DNA of 64,000 bases from Balaenoptera acutorostrata (lineage: Eukaryota; Chordata; Mammalia; Artiodactyla; Balaenopteridae). A program made the position numbers and the translations under genes. Each line of letters starts with the position of its first letter. Within the stretch, counting starts at the first letter, position 1. This document shows positions 11,183 through 23,518 of the stretch, one piece after another. The notes beneath the pieces were generated by a model, which did no database searches, was not told the DNA's origin, and saw only the letters and a list, made by a program, of their open reading frames with translations. The DNA lies in contig NC_080073.1 of the NCBI RefSeq assembly GCF_949987535.1, positions 24,176,116 through 24,240,115 of the forward strand, in the 5' to 3' direction.

Positions 11183-12385
11183 ACTAGGCAACAGTTTTAA
11201 TTAAATTTGTACGACAAATAAACTGTCCAGTGAAAGCACATGAAGTGTTTTGATAAACAGGCTAGCAGGATACATCATATATCAGAATGATATCTCTGCC
11301 CATAATTTGTATTTGCTTAGCCAGAATATGAATTTCCAGTGGTATATGGTCTCGCTTGCTTCTGGTACCCTCAACTTGCAATACATTTGGAACTTAAAAA
11401 AATTATATTAGAGTCGAATTGTATAATGAGGCTCTTACAATATAGGAAATTTGTAATAATCTGTGCATCTGCTATACTTCCCCACTTCACTAACTTGGAT
11501 TCTACAACCTCTAACCTGTTTTAAATGATGCAGACTCTTGATTTCCTACCTCGAAACTGTTAAGCTCCTAAAAGGTGGCTGTGACTCTGCCTTCACTCTG
11601 TATCCATAGCTTCTGGCATGTACAAATTATATCAGTGTTAAGTCAAAGTTTATGAGTATAGCATAAGTCACCTGGAGGTGGGGAGAAGAGGTTAAGGATA
11701 GCTCAAATCTATGAATCTAAAAATTCTTCTATCCTTAATATACAAACTTGGTGTCTGTAAATATCATCTTAAAAATCCTAACCAGGAGTTCCAGTTTTTA
11801 TATCAATGATTAAATTATCCCAGTCATGTTACTCTTAGAGAACCGCTCTGAAGAAAGACAGATAGATCCACTTGAGAAAAAAGACAAGTTCTCATATGTC
11901 TTTAAATTATAGCAATACACTTGATAATGTAAAAGAACTCCATTCTCTAAATCTAGACATTGCTTCTCCAAACTTCTCTCATCCATGAGAACACTAAAGA
12001 ATGACATGAGAATCCAAGAAACTTAATGAGCTTGTGAATTATTATTTGGGGGGAGAAAGATGAAGACTTTGGACACAGATGTGGCTTTTGACAGCTGCAA
12101 GCATAAAATTTAGCTCCTAGAAAGTTGTTTGGTGCTTAATTAAAAAATCCCAGGATTCTAACAACAGATACCCTAAGATGTTATAAAAACCCTAAGATGT
12201 ACTTTCCAGTGACAAGATTTTTCAAGTTTCTTAACGTTATGGAGTAAAATGTTGGTGAGTTTAGCAGGTTTTTTTTGACCCTAAAAATCGTAACGTATGC
12301 CATAAATCATCTTCTTGATAATAAGGTATCAATACAGCCACAAAGGAAGAAATCCCACAACGCCCGTGTGAGCTTAGCAGAGGGT
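11183..12385. other. Mostly unique intron with an L2 fragment
   Basis: An L2-like piece lies at about 11545-11640 (gttaagctcctaaaaggtgg, ccatagcttctggcatgt). The rest is unrecognised. Confidence 0.45.
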
Positions 12386-12389
12386 CCCG

Positions 12390-12577
12390 AGCCTCAGATG
12401 AGATCACAACCCTAGCTGACATCTCAACTACAGCCATGTGAAACCCTGGGCAGAGAGGGAACCCAGCCACAGTGGGCCCGGACTGCTGGTCTAGAGAACT
12501 GCGGAATAATAAACACCTGTTGTTTGAAGCCACTACGTTTGTGGCAATTTGTTATACAACCGTAGAAAACTAACACA
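12390..12577 (+). mobile_element. MLT1-type MaLR LTR fragment
   Basis: The 3' end landmarks gtttgaagccactacgtttg, ggcaatttgttatacaac and gaaaactaacacag are those of MLT1 LTRs. The 5' part is too diverged to place. Confidence 0.7.
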
Positions 12578-12677
12578 GTCATCTAAAGCACCTCTAGGTG
12601 TTCCCTAAGTTAATCTGCTATTATATGACTCCTTCTTGAAGTCATTCATTTTAATAGGGTGAAAAATGTGGGATATT

Positions 12678-12715
12678 CTAGTTAAATGATCTAGTTAAAT
12701 GATCTAGTTAAATGA
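12678..12715 (+). repeat. 13-bp tandem repeat, about three copies
   Basis: The unit ctagttaaatgat occurs at 12678-12690, 12691-12703 and (12 of 13 bases) 12704-12715, with no mismatch. Confidence 0.95.
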
Positions 12716-13206
12716 CCAGGGAGTAGCTAAAATAATGTATTTAATAATATATATATAAGCTGTTAAGGTTTCAGAAATCTTACACTATTTTCTGACTCAT
12801 GGCCTGAATTTTACCCAGAAGGCATCGTGATCACTATCAGACGCAACCGCCTCATTTTCTGGACAAGCCGCAGAGAGGGTGCTGACATGGCCAGGCTCAC
12901 GGCGTTAAAGGGCAGTGGAATAAGAGCGAGAGCCCAGGTCCCCAGCACACGGACGACCCTGCCAGGTGGCCTCCTCCTCAAGATACTGGTAGCTGGGCTT
13001 GACTGTAGACAGGGAGAGAGAAAGGATATCTACTTTCTTAGCTACTGCATTAAAATGCCTGTGAAATAACTACTGCATGCTTTAGAAAAGTGGGTTTTTA
13101 AAGCAGATACTGGAAAAGAGTCAAAGACTAAAAGCAGCACTGAGGAGGCCAATGGTAACTAGAACACAACTACTGCATTATAATAATGTCTTCCTTAACT
13201 TTAAAG

Positions 13207-13403
13207 CAGTGGTTCTCAACCAGGGACAATCCTGCCCCCCAGGGGACAGCTGGTTGTCACTACTTGGGGAGAAAGGACAGCGTTTCCAGCATCTAGTGGG
13301 TAGACGCCAGAGATGCAGCTCAACATCCAATAATACACAGGACAGCCTGCACAGCACAGAATTATCAGGCCCAAAATGTCACCAGTGCCAGAGGTGAGAA
13401 AGC
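13207..13403 (+). mobile_element. MER20 hAT element
   Basis: The start cagtggttctcaaccaggg and the inner gcatctagtgggtagacgcc and ggcccaaaatgtcaccag are characteristic of MER20, a hAT-Charlie nonautonomous element. Confidence 0.9.
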
Positions 13404-13409
13404 CCACGG

Positions 13410-15220
13410 GAAGGCATCACAGGTGTCCCTCTTTATCCTTGCTGACCCCTCAGCACTGTGACGTACCCCGACTGCTCTCTCTTAAACACTCAGAAGGCAA
13501 AGCTCTCTCATATCCCAATTTTCCTTGGCTTGGGATTTAATCACTTTTTCCTTGGCTTGAGCTTAAACATAGGCTTTTTTAACTCTTATTTTCAGCAAGT
13601 TGTATCCTGCTCTGACAGCACAGACCCATCTACACAGCTCAATGTTCCTTTTTACAGGCAAAACCAAAACACTATGATGCATACTTGATTTTAACAAATG
13701 TACGTTTTATACACTGATCAAAATTCAGCAACCTATGGCTAGTGAAGGGCTAATGGAACTTGAGTGCACAGTACAGAGTTGAGAACCACTGCTAAACTGC
13801 TGGCAGCAAATAAATATCACATGGGGCAAGCAAATCATTTAAATGGCTGACGTGATGAAGGTGTCAAAACAATGGGAAGTGGTAGAGACTCCAGTGATGA
13901 GGAGGGCAAGCTTCCATCTAAGGAGAGAGCTGCTACTCAGCTCAACCAACTGCTGCCACACAGGAATGTGGGCTCAATACTGCCAGATATTCTGACTTTC
14001 CAAGAAAACTTGTGGATATCTCGAGCTGTGTTTGAAACCACCCAATTTTAACATGTTGGCTTATAGTTTTAAAGTACTTTATGGGTCCAATATTTCGGAC
14101 CACCTCTTTGAAATGTATGGTCTGGAAATTACAGTAAGGGCCAATGAAGAGGCTCCAAAGAGACAGAATTCAGGGCCTATTCAGGGTAAGCTCAGGACAT
14201 CAGATGGAGTGGTAGGGCCTCTCAGGATGAAGCTACGTGACAAGGCTCCCGGGGGAGGCCAGCAAGTTCCAGGGTGACTTTAGCAACACTGATTATAACA
14301 TCATAACCATAACAATAAATCATAACAAACTCTTCTTCAGGACTGTACGTCAGGCACTAACTGAGGCACTTTTTGTATATGAACATATGTAATCTTTCCA
14401 ACAACCTTATGAGGTAGGTATTATTATTACCCTCATCGTAAAGATGAAGAAAATGAGGTAAGTGAGATTAAATAATTGCCAAAGGACCCAGGACTAGTGA
14501 GTTGTGGAGCTGAGATCTGAACCCAGGGAGGCTCCCTTCAGAGGCCAAGTTCCCAACCACCACCCATCACACTTCTCACGCTGACATCTGCAGGCAGTGA
14601 GTTCCACCTCTCTCACTACCTGTACCTACACATAAAATATGCTTCATCAATCTTAGTTCTTATCTACGTGCCAACATTTGGATAAGAAAAAGCTGAAACA
14701 AGGCTCAGTGTCCTCTGTCTGAACATGTATGGAAATGCAAACATTTTTTTCTAAACGAAAATGTTAACTCTCTGCTCTCTAGAAATCACGTGGGCCTAGC
14801 AAGATTCAGTCCTTCTTGTTAGCCGAAGTTTGACTTTCCTAATGATAGTTTGTGCTTCTTCTTACGTAAGAAGACTGACAATCAGATGTGGATGTCACAC
14901 TCTCTTGCATTTAAGTCAAAAGCGTACAAGAATTGGTCATGCTCTCTGACCAGAGCGGGAACTGGGTCAAACGATTCTAAACCCACCAGAGATTTATGGC
15001 ACAAACTTGCACTACACAAGGCAACTGCACAGACACTGCACATGGCAGCATCATTACTAAAACTCCTGTAAATGCGTGTACTCGAAATCCATAACAACTT
15101 AGCAAGCAAGATGATACTTCAAAGCAGCTCGTATGCAAATTAACTCACATTCACTTCCTTTAAAAAACAAGAGCCCTCACTATAATAAACTTAGGGAAAC
15201 TGGCAGTTTTGAGATGAATT
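13410..15220. other. Unique intron flanking the MIR
   Basis: Apart from the MIR at 14300-14570 I see no repeat family. Overlapping 70-codon frames on both strands near 14850-15109 have no family resemblance or splice support. Confidence 0.4.
14300..14570 (+). repeat. MIR SINE
   Basis: The core region shows accttatgaggtaggtatta, ttaccctcatcgtaaagatg and gctgagatctgaacccaggg, typical of the mammal-wide MIR. Confidence 0.88.
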
Positions 15221-15224
15221 TTAA

Positions 15225-15300
15225 AAAGAAAATTCATGTATGCCTGAAACTAATGCAACACTGTAAATCAACTATACTCCAATAAAAATCTTTTTAAAAA
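15225..15300 (+). mobile_element. Short L1 3' tail
   Basis: The words gcctgaaactaatgcaac and caactatactccaataaaa are the L1 terminal 3' UTR, followed by an A-rich tail. Like the piece at 2707, it is a severely 5'-truncated insertion. Confidence 0.75.
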
Positions 15301-15557
15301 AATTCACTTTTCACCTTTCATAGGAGCTCTGCTATTTGCTCTTCCTCACTGAGCCTATTTTCCATTTCAGCATCAAAAGCTCCAAGGAAAGAATGAGTTG
15401 TCATTTTATTCTTGCAGATCAAAAATTGGTCCAATATTATTAAAATTATTGACTCTATTTAGAGATGAAAAGAAACTTAAAGTATTTTAAACGCCATTAC
15501 TCCCAAATCTGCTTAGAAATCCAAACAAAGTCTCGTTTAAAAATGGACAGAAATTTA

Positions 15558-15926
15558 GGGCTTCCCTGGTGGCGCAGTGGTTGAGAATCTGCCTGCCAAT
15601 GCAGGGGACACGGGTTCGAGCCCTGGTCTGGGAAGATCCCACATGCCGCGGAGCAGCTGGGCCCGTGAGCCACAACTACTGAGCCTGCGCGTCTGGAGCC
15701 TGTGCCCCGCAACGGGAGGGGCCGCGATAGTGAGAGGCCCGCGCACCGCGATGAAGACCGGTCCCCGCACCGCGATGAAGAGCGGTCCCCGCACCGCGAT
15801 GAAGAGTGGCCCCCGCTTGCCGCAACTAGAGAAAGCCCTAGCACGAACCGAAGACCCAACACAGCCAAAAATAAATAATAAATAAATAAATAAAGTAGCT
15901 ATAAAATTAAAAAAAAAAAAAAAAAA
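15558..15926 (+). mobile_element. CHR SINE, long form, with three 24-bp internal units
   Basis: The target duplication is ggacagaaattta at 15545-15557 and 15927-15939. The normally single unit around caccgcgatgaagag is present three times (15741-15764, 15765-15788, 15789-15812). The tail carries the tag aagtagctataaa at about 15893-15906, shared with the copy at 21676-22031. Confidence 0.95.
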
Positions 15927-15939
15927 GGACAGAAATTTA

Positions 15940-17308
15940 AATAGTAGGGAAAACAACTCTGCATATACAGAAGCATAAATACAGATCTACAAGTAAATTT
16001 AACAAGATGCTAACATATAATATACATGTGTTAGCAATCATTTTGAAGAAAGCACTACAAATATCAGTATTAGTCCACCTCCCTTAATATATGCCACAGT
16101 CTAAAACATAGATATTTCCTACTTTCTCTCCAGTAAATAATACTGCTCAAACTTTTTTGTTTTTTAATGAAGCAAATAGGGGAAAAAACCCATCTCTCTC
16201 AGAACACCAGGCAAATAAATATGCACAAACCACGGTGGTCCTCCCAGGAGGGTGTATTTAAATCCCCATTCAGTCTTGGATCTTCAAAACAAACAAACAA
16301 AAAACAAGTAACAGCAACAACAAAACCGAAGGATTCTTTCAGAAAGTATACCTGAATTTAATTGTTCAAACTGTTAAAGATGAACAGGAAAAGATCACCC
16401 AAAGTATACACAAAGAAAGAGAAACTGTACGTGAGATTAATTCAGTATTCTTTAGAAAAGAATGAAAGTTCAAATCCATATTTACCAATGTCAATATAAC
16501 AAAGTCTGGACGTTACAAAAGATCTCCCAAAATACAGTCAATAGCCCACTTACTTCTAGTAATATTGGTTATGGCTGAATTCCAGTATAACAAAAAAATA
16601 ATAGTAATAACCTAGCCTAGAAGTCTACTGGAGTTCACTGTAATGGGATTTGAGCTATAATTAAATTTGATTAGTTTGGTTCAAACCTCAAGTTCAAAAG
16701 AATTATCAGCATGAATGGACGAAAAGCCCTTTTACACGGGCATTTTGAAAATATGAAAAGGGCTGACACAGCAAGCATCAAAGACTTTAAAAGCAATTGA
16801 CCCTTCCCAGAGCAAAGGAGAAATGTTAACAGCTGAAACTCAGATGCTGCATGCAAAGAAAATAAAGTTCCAGATGGTTCCAAAAGCTTGGTAGTTTATT
16901 AAATATTAAATAGTATTATTTTTAACTGGATTTTGCCCAGGGATAGCCAAATGTGTCACCTATAAAATGTGAAAAAAAGTCTGATTCTGCCCACTGAAAA
17001 ACTGAAGCAAATAAATACTCCCTTTTCAAAAATCGCTAGCATGGAGGAAGCTTCTCAAGGAGTTACATGACATTCAAATAGTCATGATGTTTAGTTAAAA
17101 ATAGAAACAAAACACCTATAACCTAAAAAGCCAAAACTGTTTATCCAAAGAAAAGAAGACTTCACAGAATTTATCATATTAGCATTTGGAAATATTTAAC
17201 TCTTACTCTGTATCAGGGGATGGTTATACACACATGCACATGCACACTTTTTCTCCCTTTAAATTACCTTATATTTTTGGTGCATTTTAAAAAGCAGAAA
17301 ATAATAAT
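15940..17308. other. Unique AT-rich intron
   Basis: No repeat family recognised. Short A-rich runs occur at 16288-16323. Confidence 0.5.
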
Positions 17309-17309
17309 T

Positions 17310-17427
17310 TTTTTTTAATGGCCGCAACATGCGGCATGTGGGATCTTAGTTCCCTGACCAGGGATCGAACCCACACCCACTGCATTGGAAGAGCAGAGTC
17401 TTAACCACTGGACCGCCAGCGAAGTCC
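17310..17427 (-). mobile_element. CHR-type SINE, short form
   Basis: Reverse-strand head ccaggaagtccc-like (here cgccagcgaagtccc) with the B box visible as gggatcgaaccc; the T-run on the left is its A tail. Target duplication is not clear, and it is more diverged than the long-form copies. Confidence 0.88.
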
Positions 17428-17585
17428 CATAAATAAATATTTTCTAAAATTTTTAAAGAGAAAGTAAAAGCAACCAGCATAATAAATTCGGCCTACAGAA
17501 CTTTGTTAGTGACTGAGAGTTAACACAGATTTTAGAAGCAGTTTAAAAACATTAGAGGGTTTTATATATTAAAGTTTGTTGTATG

Positions 17586-17742
17586 CATTGTTTTAAATAT
17601 ATATATACACACATATGGAAATGTGTTTATACACATTCACACATATATCACATGTGTATATATATAAATGTATAAGTGTATATATAATAATATAAGTGTG
17701 TATATGTGTATGTTGTATTTATTACACACACACACACACAAA
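17586..17742. repeat. Compound AT/AC microsatellite
   Basis: Alternating purine-pyrimidine tract of (AT)n, acacat and tgtata blocks ending in an (AC) run near 17726-17741. Z-DNA-prone and likely length-variable. Confidence 0.9.
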
Positions 17743-17744
17743 AC

Positions 17745-18636
17745 CAAGGGTCCCTTTTCAACAAAATGAAGTTAGTTAATTCAGTTTACAAACCCTGCAT
17801 TTTTAGATGGCACCTTTAAGTGAGTTTTTATGTTAAAAGTTTTCTCTTATTACCATGCTACTGTCTATATACTTTGGGATTTGGAGGAGAGCAACGACTG
17901 TTTTTCATGAGAGGGAAACCGTCTGTGCCAAATGAAGCAGGTGTGAGATATCTCAAAGATGAAAGCAATTCTCCAAATAACAACGTCATCCTGTAATGCT
18001 TTCTTGACATGTACAGTTTTGCAATTCCTCTCTCTGAGATTTAATATGAAGCATTATGTTTGTGATCTTTCCTAACAGAGATGAGTAGTCTGACTGGTGC
18101 TCAGAATTCTAGTGGTTTCCAGGGTTGGGAAAAAGTCACTTCAACGTGGATCTGACAAAACGGGCAAGAAAGGGAGCCACGGCAGATAGGCTATTGTACC
18201 TCCTAAATGCTTATTTTTTAAAGCATTAGCTTTAAAAGCAAAAAAACTGTTAATGTAATTCTTTTATTGTGAAAACTGTTTATTTCAAATCATTAGTTTC
18301 AAAGTAACTCAAAGTAATCCCCCACCAAAAAAAGAAAATCCCATGAAGAAATCAATCATAGTGGTTACTCTTCCTTTTGCCCATTTAAAAAAAAAAAAAA
18401 TTATGCTGAAGGTGACACAGACGTATCTTTCAGGAATTTCTCATTACATTAAAAAATACACATATTTACGACAAAAGGTTTTCCTGGAGAAGAAAAAGTA
18501 ATAATTTCTCCAGTTTCTGTAATAATATCCAACAGTTCATTTTTCTCCTGATTTACCAAATGGTTCTAGAATTTAAGTTTTTTCTTTATTTCAAAAGAAA
18601 ACAAGAAAATCTTTTAACTGAACTTGGTATCATCTA
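17745..18636. other. Unique intron
   Basis: No repeat family seen. The part at about 17870-18200 is less A/T-simple than its neighbours; I cannot assign it a role. Confidence 0.4.
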
Positions 18637-18637
18637 G

Positions 18638-18826
18638 CCTAGTGGATCTCACATATCATTGTGCATCAGAATCACCTGGAAGGCTTGTAAAGCACAGGTT
18701 CCGGGTCTCACCCCCCAGAGTTTCTGATTCAGAAGGTTTGGGGCCTGTGAATCTACATTTCTAGACAGTTTCCCTGGTAATGCTGCTGCAGTTGGTTCAG
18801 GGACCACACTTTGAGAACAAACGATC
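18638..18826 (-). mobile_element. MER5A hAT element
   Basis: The landmarks cagaatcacctggaaggc, gagtttctgattcagaagg and cacactttgagaacaaac follow MER5A. Confidence 0.88.
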
Positions 18827-19005
18827 TAGTCAATATTTTCTTTCTCCTGGTAAGTAGCAAAATTGGTAATGAGGAAAAATGAACACTGAAACATGGTATA
18901 TGATATACTATATCCTTAATAGGAATAAAGACTTCTGACCCTAAGAATTAAAGAGAAGTTGACATAAAGGAAATCTAAGATAGGCCTTAGAGATGGATTT
19001 AGTCC

Positions 19006-19542
19006 AAGATTCAGAAAACTTTTTCTGTAAAGAGAATAAATATTTTAAGCTTTGCGGGCCACACAGTCTCTGCCACCACTACTCTGCCACTGTAGCATGA
19101 AAGCAGCCACAGACGAGACATACATGAATATGGGCCAATAAGGCTGCCTTACAAAAACAGGGTGTGGTCTGGTACGGCCCACAAGTTTACCAACGTTTTT
19201 TCTTTTTTTTTCCATTTATTTAATTTTTGGCTGCGTTGGGTCTTCGCTGCTGCATGCGGGCCTCCTCTAGTTGCTGAGAGCGGGGGCCACTCCTTGTTGT
19301 GGTGCATGGGCCTCTCATCGCGGTGGCTTCTCCCGATGCAGAGCACAGGCTCCAGGCGCGCAGACTTCAGTAGTTGTGGCTCACGGGCTCCAGAGCGCAG
19401 GCTCAGTACTTGTGGCACACGGGCTTAGTTGCTCCGCGGCATGTGGGATCTTCCCGGACCAGGGCTCGAACCCGTGTCCCCTGCAGTGGCAGGCGGATTC
19501 TTAACCACTGCACCACCAGGGAAGCCCTTACCAACCATTCTG
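19006..19542 (-). mobile_element. hAT nonautonomous element (MER58-like), copy 2, with a SINE inserted near its end
   Basis: Starts with aactttttctgtaaagag, continues ttttaagctttgcgggccac and acaagtttaccaac. A CHR SINE then separates the last few bases (cattctg). It is the same family as the copies at 6865 and 44646. Confidence 0.75.
19195..19527 (-). mobile_element. CHR SINE, long form
   Basis: The target duplication is ttaccaac (19187-19194 and 19528-19535). The left T-run is the A tail. The central part carries a variant with a repeated ttgtggc...cacgggct segment, an older subtype than the copies at 15.6 and 24.2 kb. Confidence 0.92.
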
Positions 19543-19544
19543 AC

Positions 19545-21660
19545 AATGAGAAAACCAATGCCCAGGGAGATCAAACAACTTCAAAAGGCACAAGAGAGTA
19601 AGTGACATAACTGCAACTAGAACTTCAGTATACTAATACCTGATGAAGTAAAGAAGCCACTGTTAAAGTAATATTTTGAGAAAAGCCACAAAATAGAATG
19701 TGTTATGAAACTTCATGTAATTTAATAACCAAAAAGAAAAAATGACTTTACTAAACAAAAGGGTAGGTTTTATACTCTCTCATTAATGCAAGACATTATT
19801 ATTTAATATTTCTGAGATTATTTCTAAATAGGAGGCTTACACAATAGAGGACACTGCCTGAACTCTTGTCACATGGCCCCCTGCATCTAACACGGGGCTG
19901 GAGCACAGCCTGTGATAGAGCCTTCTGATCGGCGACTACGGGAAATGGAAAGTCATGGGTTTCCCACTTCTTACCCTCTTAGTCGAATCTGACTAAGACT
20001 AAGTGAATGGATGCCCTTCCTTACAAAAATTATCCATGATGACACAAGTTTTCCCACATAAAAGCCAGAGGAGGTAGTAAATTGTAAAACTTAATGTGCA
20101 AATAACTAGGTTTGCTCTTAATTCTAGTTATTAGATAATTAAATTTAAACAGAACATTTAGCTGATAAAGTCAACATGTTTATCTTCACCACACAAATAG
20201 CTAAAAGTATGTGATTATACTTATATACATATACGCACATAAGCAATTACATATGTATATGCATGTAGGCACACACACACACACATACACACACACACAT
20301 ACTCTTTATGCTTTCATAGCTGCCTAAGCTTTTAGTCTTAAAACTGACATTTGAATAAGTGAATATATTTTAGCAGTTGATAAAGTAAATTTTATGCATC
20401 GCCTTACAACTATTTATGCCAGTTTATAAAAAATAATAAGCCCGTGCATACATATTATGAAAAATAAAATATCCTGCACTTTAACTATCAAACACAAACT
20501 CAAAAAAGTTTTCTCTAAAGTTGCTGGACAGTTACAAGTGTGTATATCCAATTCTGGATACAAATGATGAGTCCTAAATCTGAGACAAAGTTTTAGACAT
20601 GTTTGATGTATCCTGAACCATGCATGAAAAAGCATGTTATTTACGCATCAAAGCAACCCTGAGTATCCTAAAACAACTAGAGTGAAAAATGCCCAAATCT
20701 AATTTCATCCCTGTCCACATGCTTCTTTGAACTAATAATTCAGAGAACTGGTCAGTATGTTGAACTAATTAGCATGCTTAATGCTTGCCAACTTTGATGG
20801 CTCCAATTCTTTATATTAAGAAGTAGAATATTTAAAAAATAGTTCTAAAAATGCACGCACAAGCAAATTTGAGAAAATGCAAAAGTTAGCACAAGTTGAC
20901 ATGTGTTGAATAATGCCTCAAAAAGCCCCAAAATATGGGTGACACCTGTTTAATACTCTCTAAGCTCTGAACCGGGTTGTAAATGATTTTGGGGTTTTGA
21001 TTTGCATGAAACAAATTAGGCAACATTTTTTTCTGTATCTAGTCATTTTCTATAATAGTCAGCATGCACCTAACTTTATTTCAACATAAAGAATCAAAGT
21101 TAAGTGTTCCTGGTAAGAGGTTAACGCTTTATTTTTTTAATTGTACTAAGAGCCACTTCAACTCAAAATCTTTGAAGTGAAGTCCCACACCTAAGAGCCA
21201 AGGGCAGAGTGTTTGCCTTTACTACTCACACATTTGAGCCTCAGGGACACATTTCCTACAAAGGTCACTCTAACATTTACTTTTCATAATCAATGAAAAC
21301 CCATAGTAAATAGGTTACTAAGTATTATAAGCAGAGTGTTAATTAGCTAACGACGCCCTGATTTGGGGGGGGGCCCCAAGTACCAGATGGATTTTTTTAT
21401 GTTATTCTATTTAATGTTGATACTCTAAGACCCATTCCTATAATTTACATGAGAACATTACAGAGAGCCCTCCAAGCAAATTCCATTTTGACTTGCAATT
21501 CTATTTTTCCCTTCTAACTTGAGGCAAGAATTAGGCATTCCAAAAAAAAAGGTTAACAAAGGTCCCAACCCCAAAAGGAGGTTCAGTACACGTGATTACA
21601 AGCAGGAAGTCCAAGCTCAGGGTTTCAGTACCACTTGAAGTACAAAAAACATTCTTTTAA
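19545..21660. other. Unique intron with a CA/TA microsatellite
   Basis: The microsatellite at about 20213-20305 mixes tatacatatacgca and (AC)n. The rest shows no repeat family. 20640-21060 is a candidate conserved non-coding stretch (see findings). 21364-21372 is a G9 run. Confidence 0.45.
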
Positions 21661-21675
21661 AGGCAGCTAGCATAC

Positions 21676-22031
21676 TTTTTTTTTTTTTTTTAATTTTTTT
21701 CTTTTTTTTTTTTATAGCTACTTTATTTATTTATTTCTTTATTTTTGGCTGTGTTGGGTCTTCGGTTCGCGCGAGGGCTTTCTCTGGTTACGGCAAGTGG
21801 GGGCCACTCTTCATCGCGGTGCAGGGACCGCTCTTCATCGCGGTGCGCGGGCCTCTCACTATCGCGGCCCCTCCCGTTGCGGGGCACAGGCTCCAGACGC
21901 GCAGGCTCAGTAGTTGTGGCTCACGGGCCCAGCTGCTCCGTGGCATGTGGGATCTTCCCAGACCAGGGCTCGAACCCGTGTCCCCTGCATTAGCAGGCAG
22001 ATTCTCAACCACTGCGCCACCAGGGAAGCCC
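21676..22031 (-). mobile_element. CHR SINE, long form, with two 24-bp internal units
   Basis: The target duplication is ctagcatac (21667-21675 and 22032-22040). Two units of the cttcatcgcggtgc block lie at 21801-21824 and 21825-21848. The tail (21711-21725) contains the same gtagctata tag as 15558-15926. Confidence 0.95.
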
Positions 22032-22040
22032 CTAGCATAC

Positions 22041-22982
22041 TTTTTTTTAAGAATGTTTCCCCCAGTATCGACACACAGATTCCATTACTCTCCTCTACCT
22101 TTTTCTATGTTGTAAAAGGATTACCTAAAATTCAGCTCATCTAGAGAAGGGGTTCACTCCCTGACTATTCATTCCTATACTTGCCAGCACTTGCACTATT
22201 GTTTTCAACTACTGATGAACTGCTTTACAAATGCATATACATGCCCTTCCACATATAAGTAACAGAAGCTCTCTGAGGGGAGAATCTTTGACCTCTTTTG
22301 TCTTATCCACACACTGCTAACTCCATAGCTCTGAACCCCGCATACAATAAACATTTTCAGGTGAGCTAAAACCACTGGATCACCACCTCAGCGACAATGT
22401 TTATCTCGCAACCACGGTGAACTTCTTTTAAGCTGCAATATACAAAGGAAATTTCCATAATCTGTTTTTTGCATTAAATATTTCATATTAAATTCCATGG
22501 TCTGCAGACCCTCTGTTCTAGGAAAGCAGGGCTAGGTTAAGAGCCAAATAATCTCGGTTCTCAGTTTACCTTCACCACAGACTAGCAGAGTCATCTTGGT
22601 AAGTCATTTCAGGTCTTGTATTTTATAGAAAAGTGCAAAGCGGATAACTCTCAAAGCAAAGATGCTTCATGTTTGGATAAAATAAAATACACAGCACCTT
22701 TTCTTTCTTCAAGTCAATGTCAAGATTATTTATACCATATGGCAATGTAATAGCAATAACAACAACAAAAAAATGAGTGGTCCAAATTATATAAGGAAAT
22801 AATACTATCTCCTGAATCAAAGTTAGATGAAGAACTAAGCTTCTAACCCACTGACGTATACATATTAAAGGTACAGTAATTCAAGAGAAAATAGGTCATT
22901 CTTACAAAAATGGAAAGAAAAAAAGGATAAAAGATACATAAAAGTTTTAGAATGTTTTTAGTCCTCCCTATCAGTTTTTTTA
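22041..22982. other. Intron with an L2 fragment
   Basis: About 22245-22365 resembles an L2 3' region (ctctctgaggggagaatc, acaataaacattttcagg). The remainder is unrecognised AT-rich sequence. Confidence 0.45.
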
Positions 22983-22996
22983 AGAGATGATTTAGA

Positions 22997-23277
22997 GGGC
23001 TTCCCTGGTGGCACAGTGGTTGAGAATCTGCCTGCCAATGCAGGGGACACGGGGTCGAGCCCTGGTCTGGGAAGATCCCACATGCCACGGAGCAACTAGG
23101 CCCGTGAGCCACAACTACTGAGCCTGGGCATCTGGAGCCTGTGCTCCGCAACAAGAGAGGCCCGTGCACCGCAATGAAGAGGGGACCCCGCTTGCCGCAA
23201 CTGGAGAAAGCCCTCGCACAGAAATGAAGACCCAACATAGCCATAAACAAATAAATAAAATTTAAAAAAAAAAAAAA
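22997..23277 (+). mobile_element. CHR SINE, long form
   Basis: The target duplication is agagatgatttaga (22983-22996 and 23278-23291). The segment around gatagtgagaggcc is missing, so this copy is about 20 bp shorter in its middle. Confidence 0.93.
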
Positions 23278-23518
23278 AGAGATGATTTAGAAAGGAAAAA
23301 GATGGAAAACACATAAGTTTGGGGGCTTTTTATCAGTTCTATCAGTTAAAAAAAAGGGGAAATGTCTTAGAAAATCAAAACATCATCTTTCAAGACTGGG
23401 ATGTTCAAAAATATGAACACAAATACCTGAGTAGGAAAAAACAAGCAAACAAAAAACACATTGTTTGGCACCTAACAAGGAACCAACTCAAATTTGTTCC
23501 AGATACAGACCCACGTCT

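Noticed and set aside
15497..15956. Open frames of 100-133 codons on both strands
   Set aside because: They are translations of a CHR SINE; the SSRCGDR-like protein repeat is just the 24-bp internal unit.
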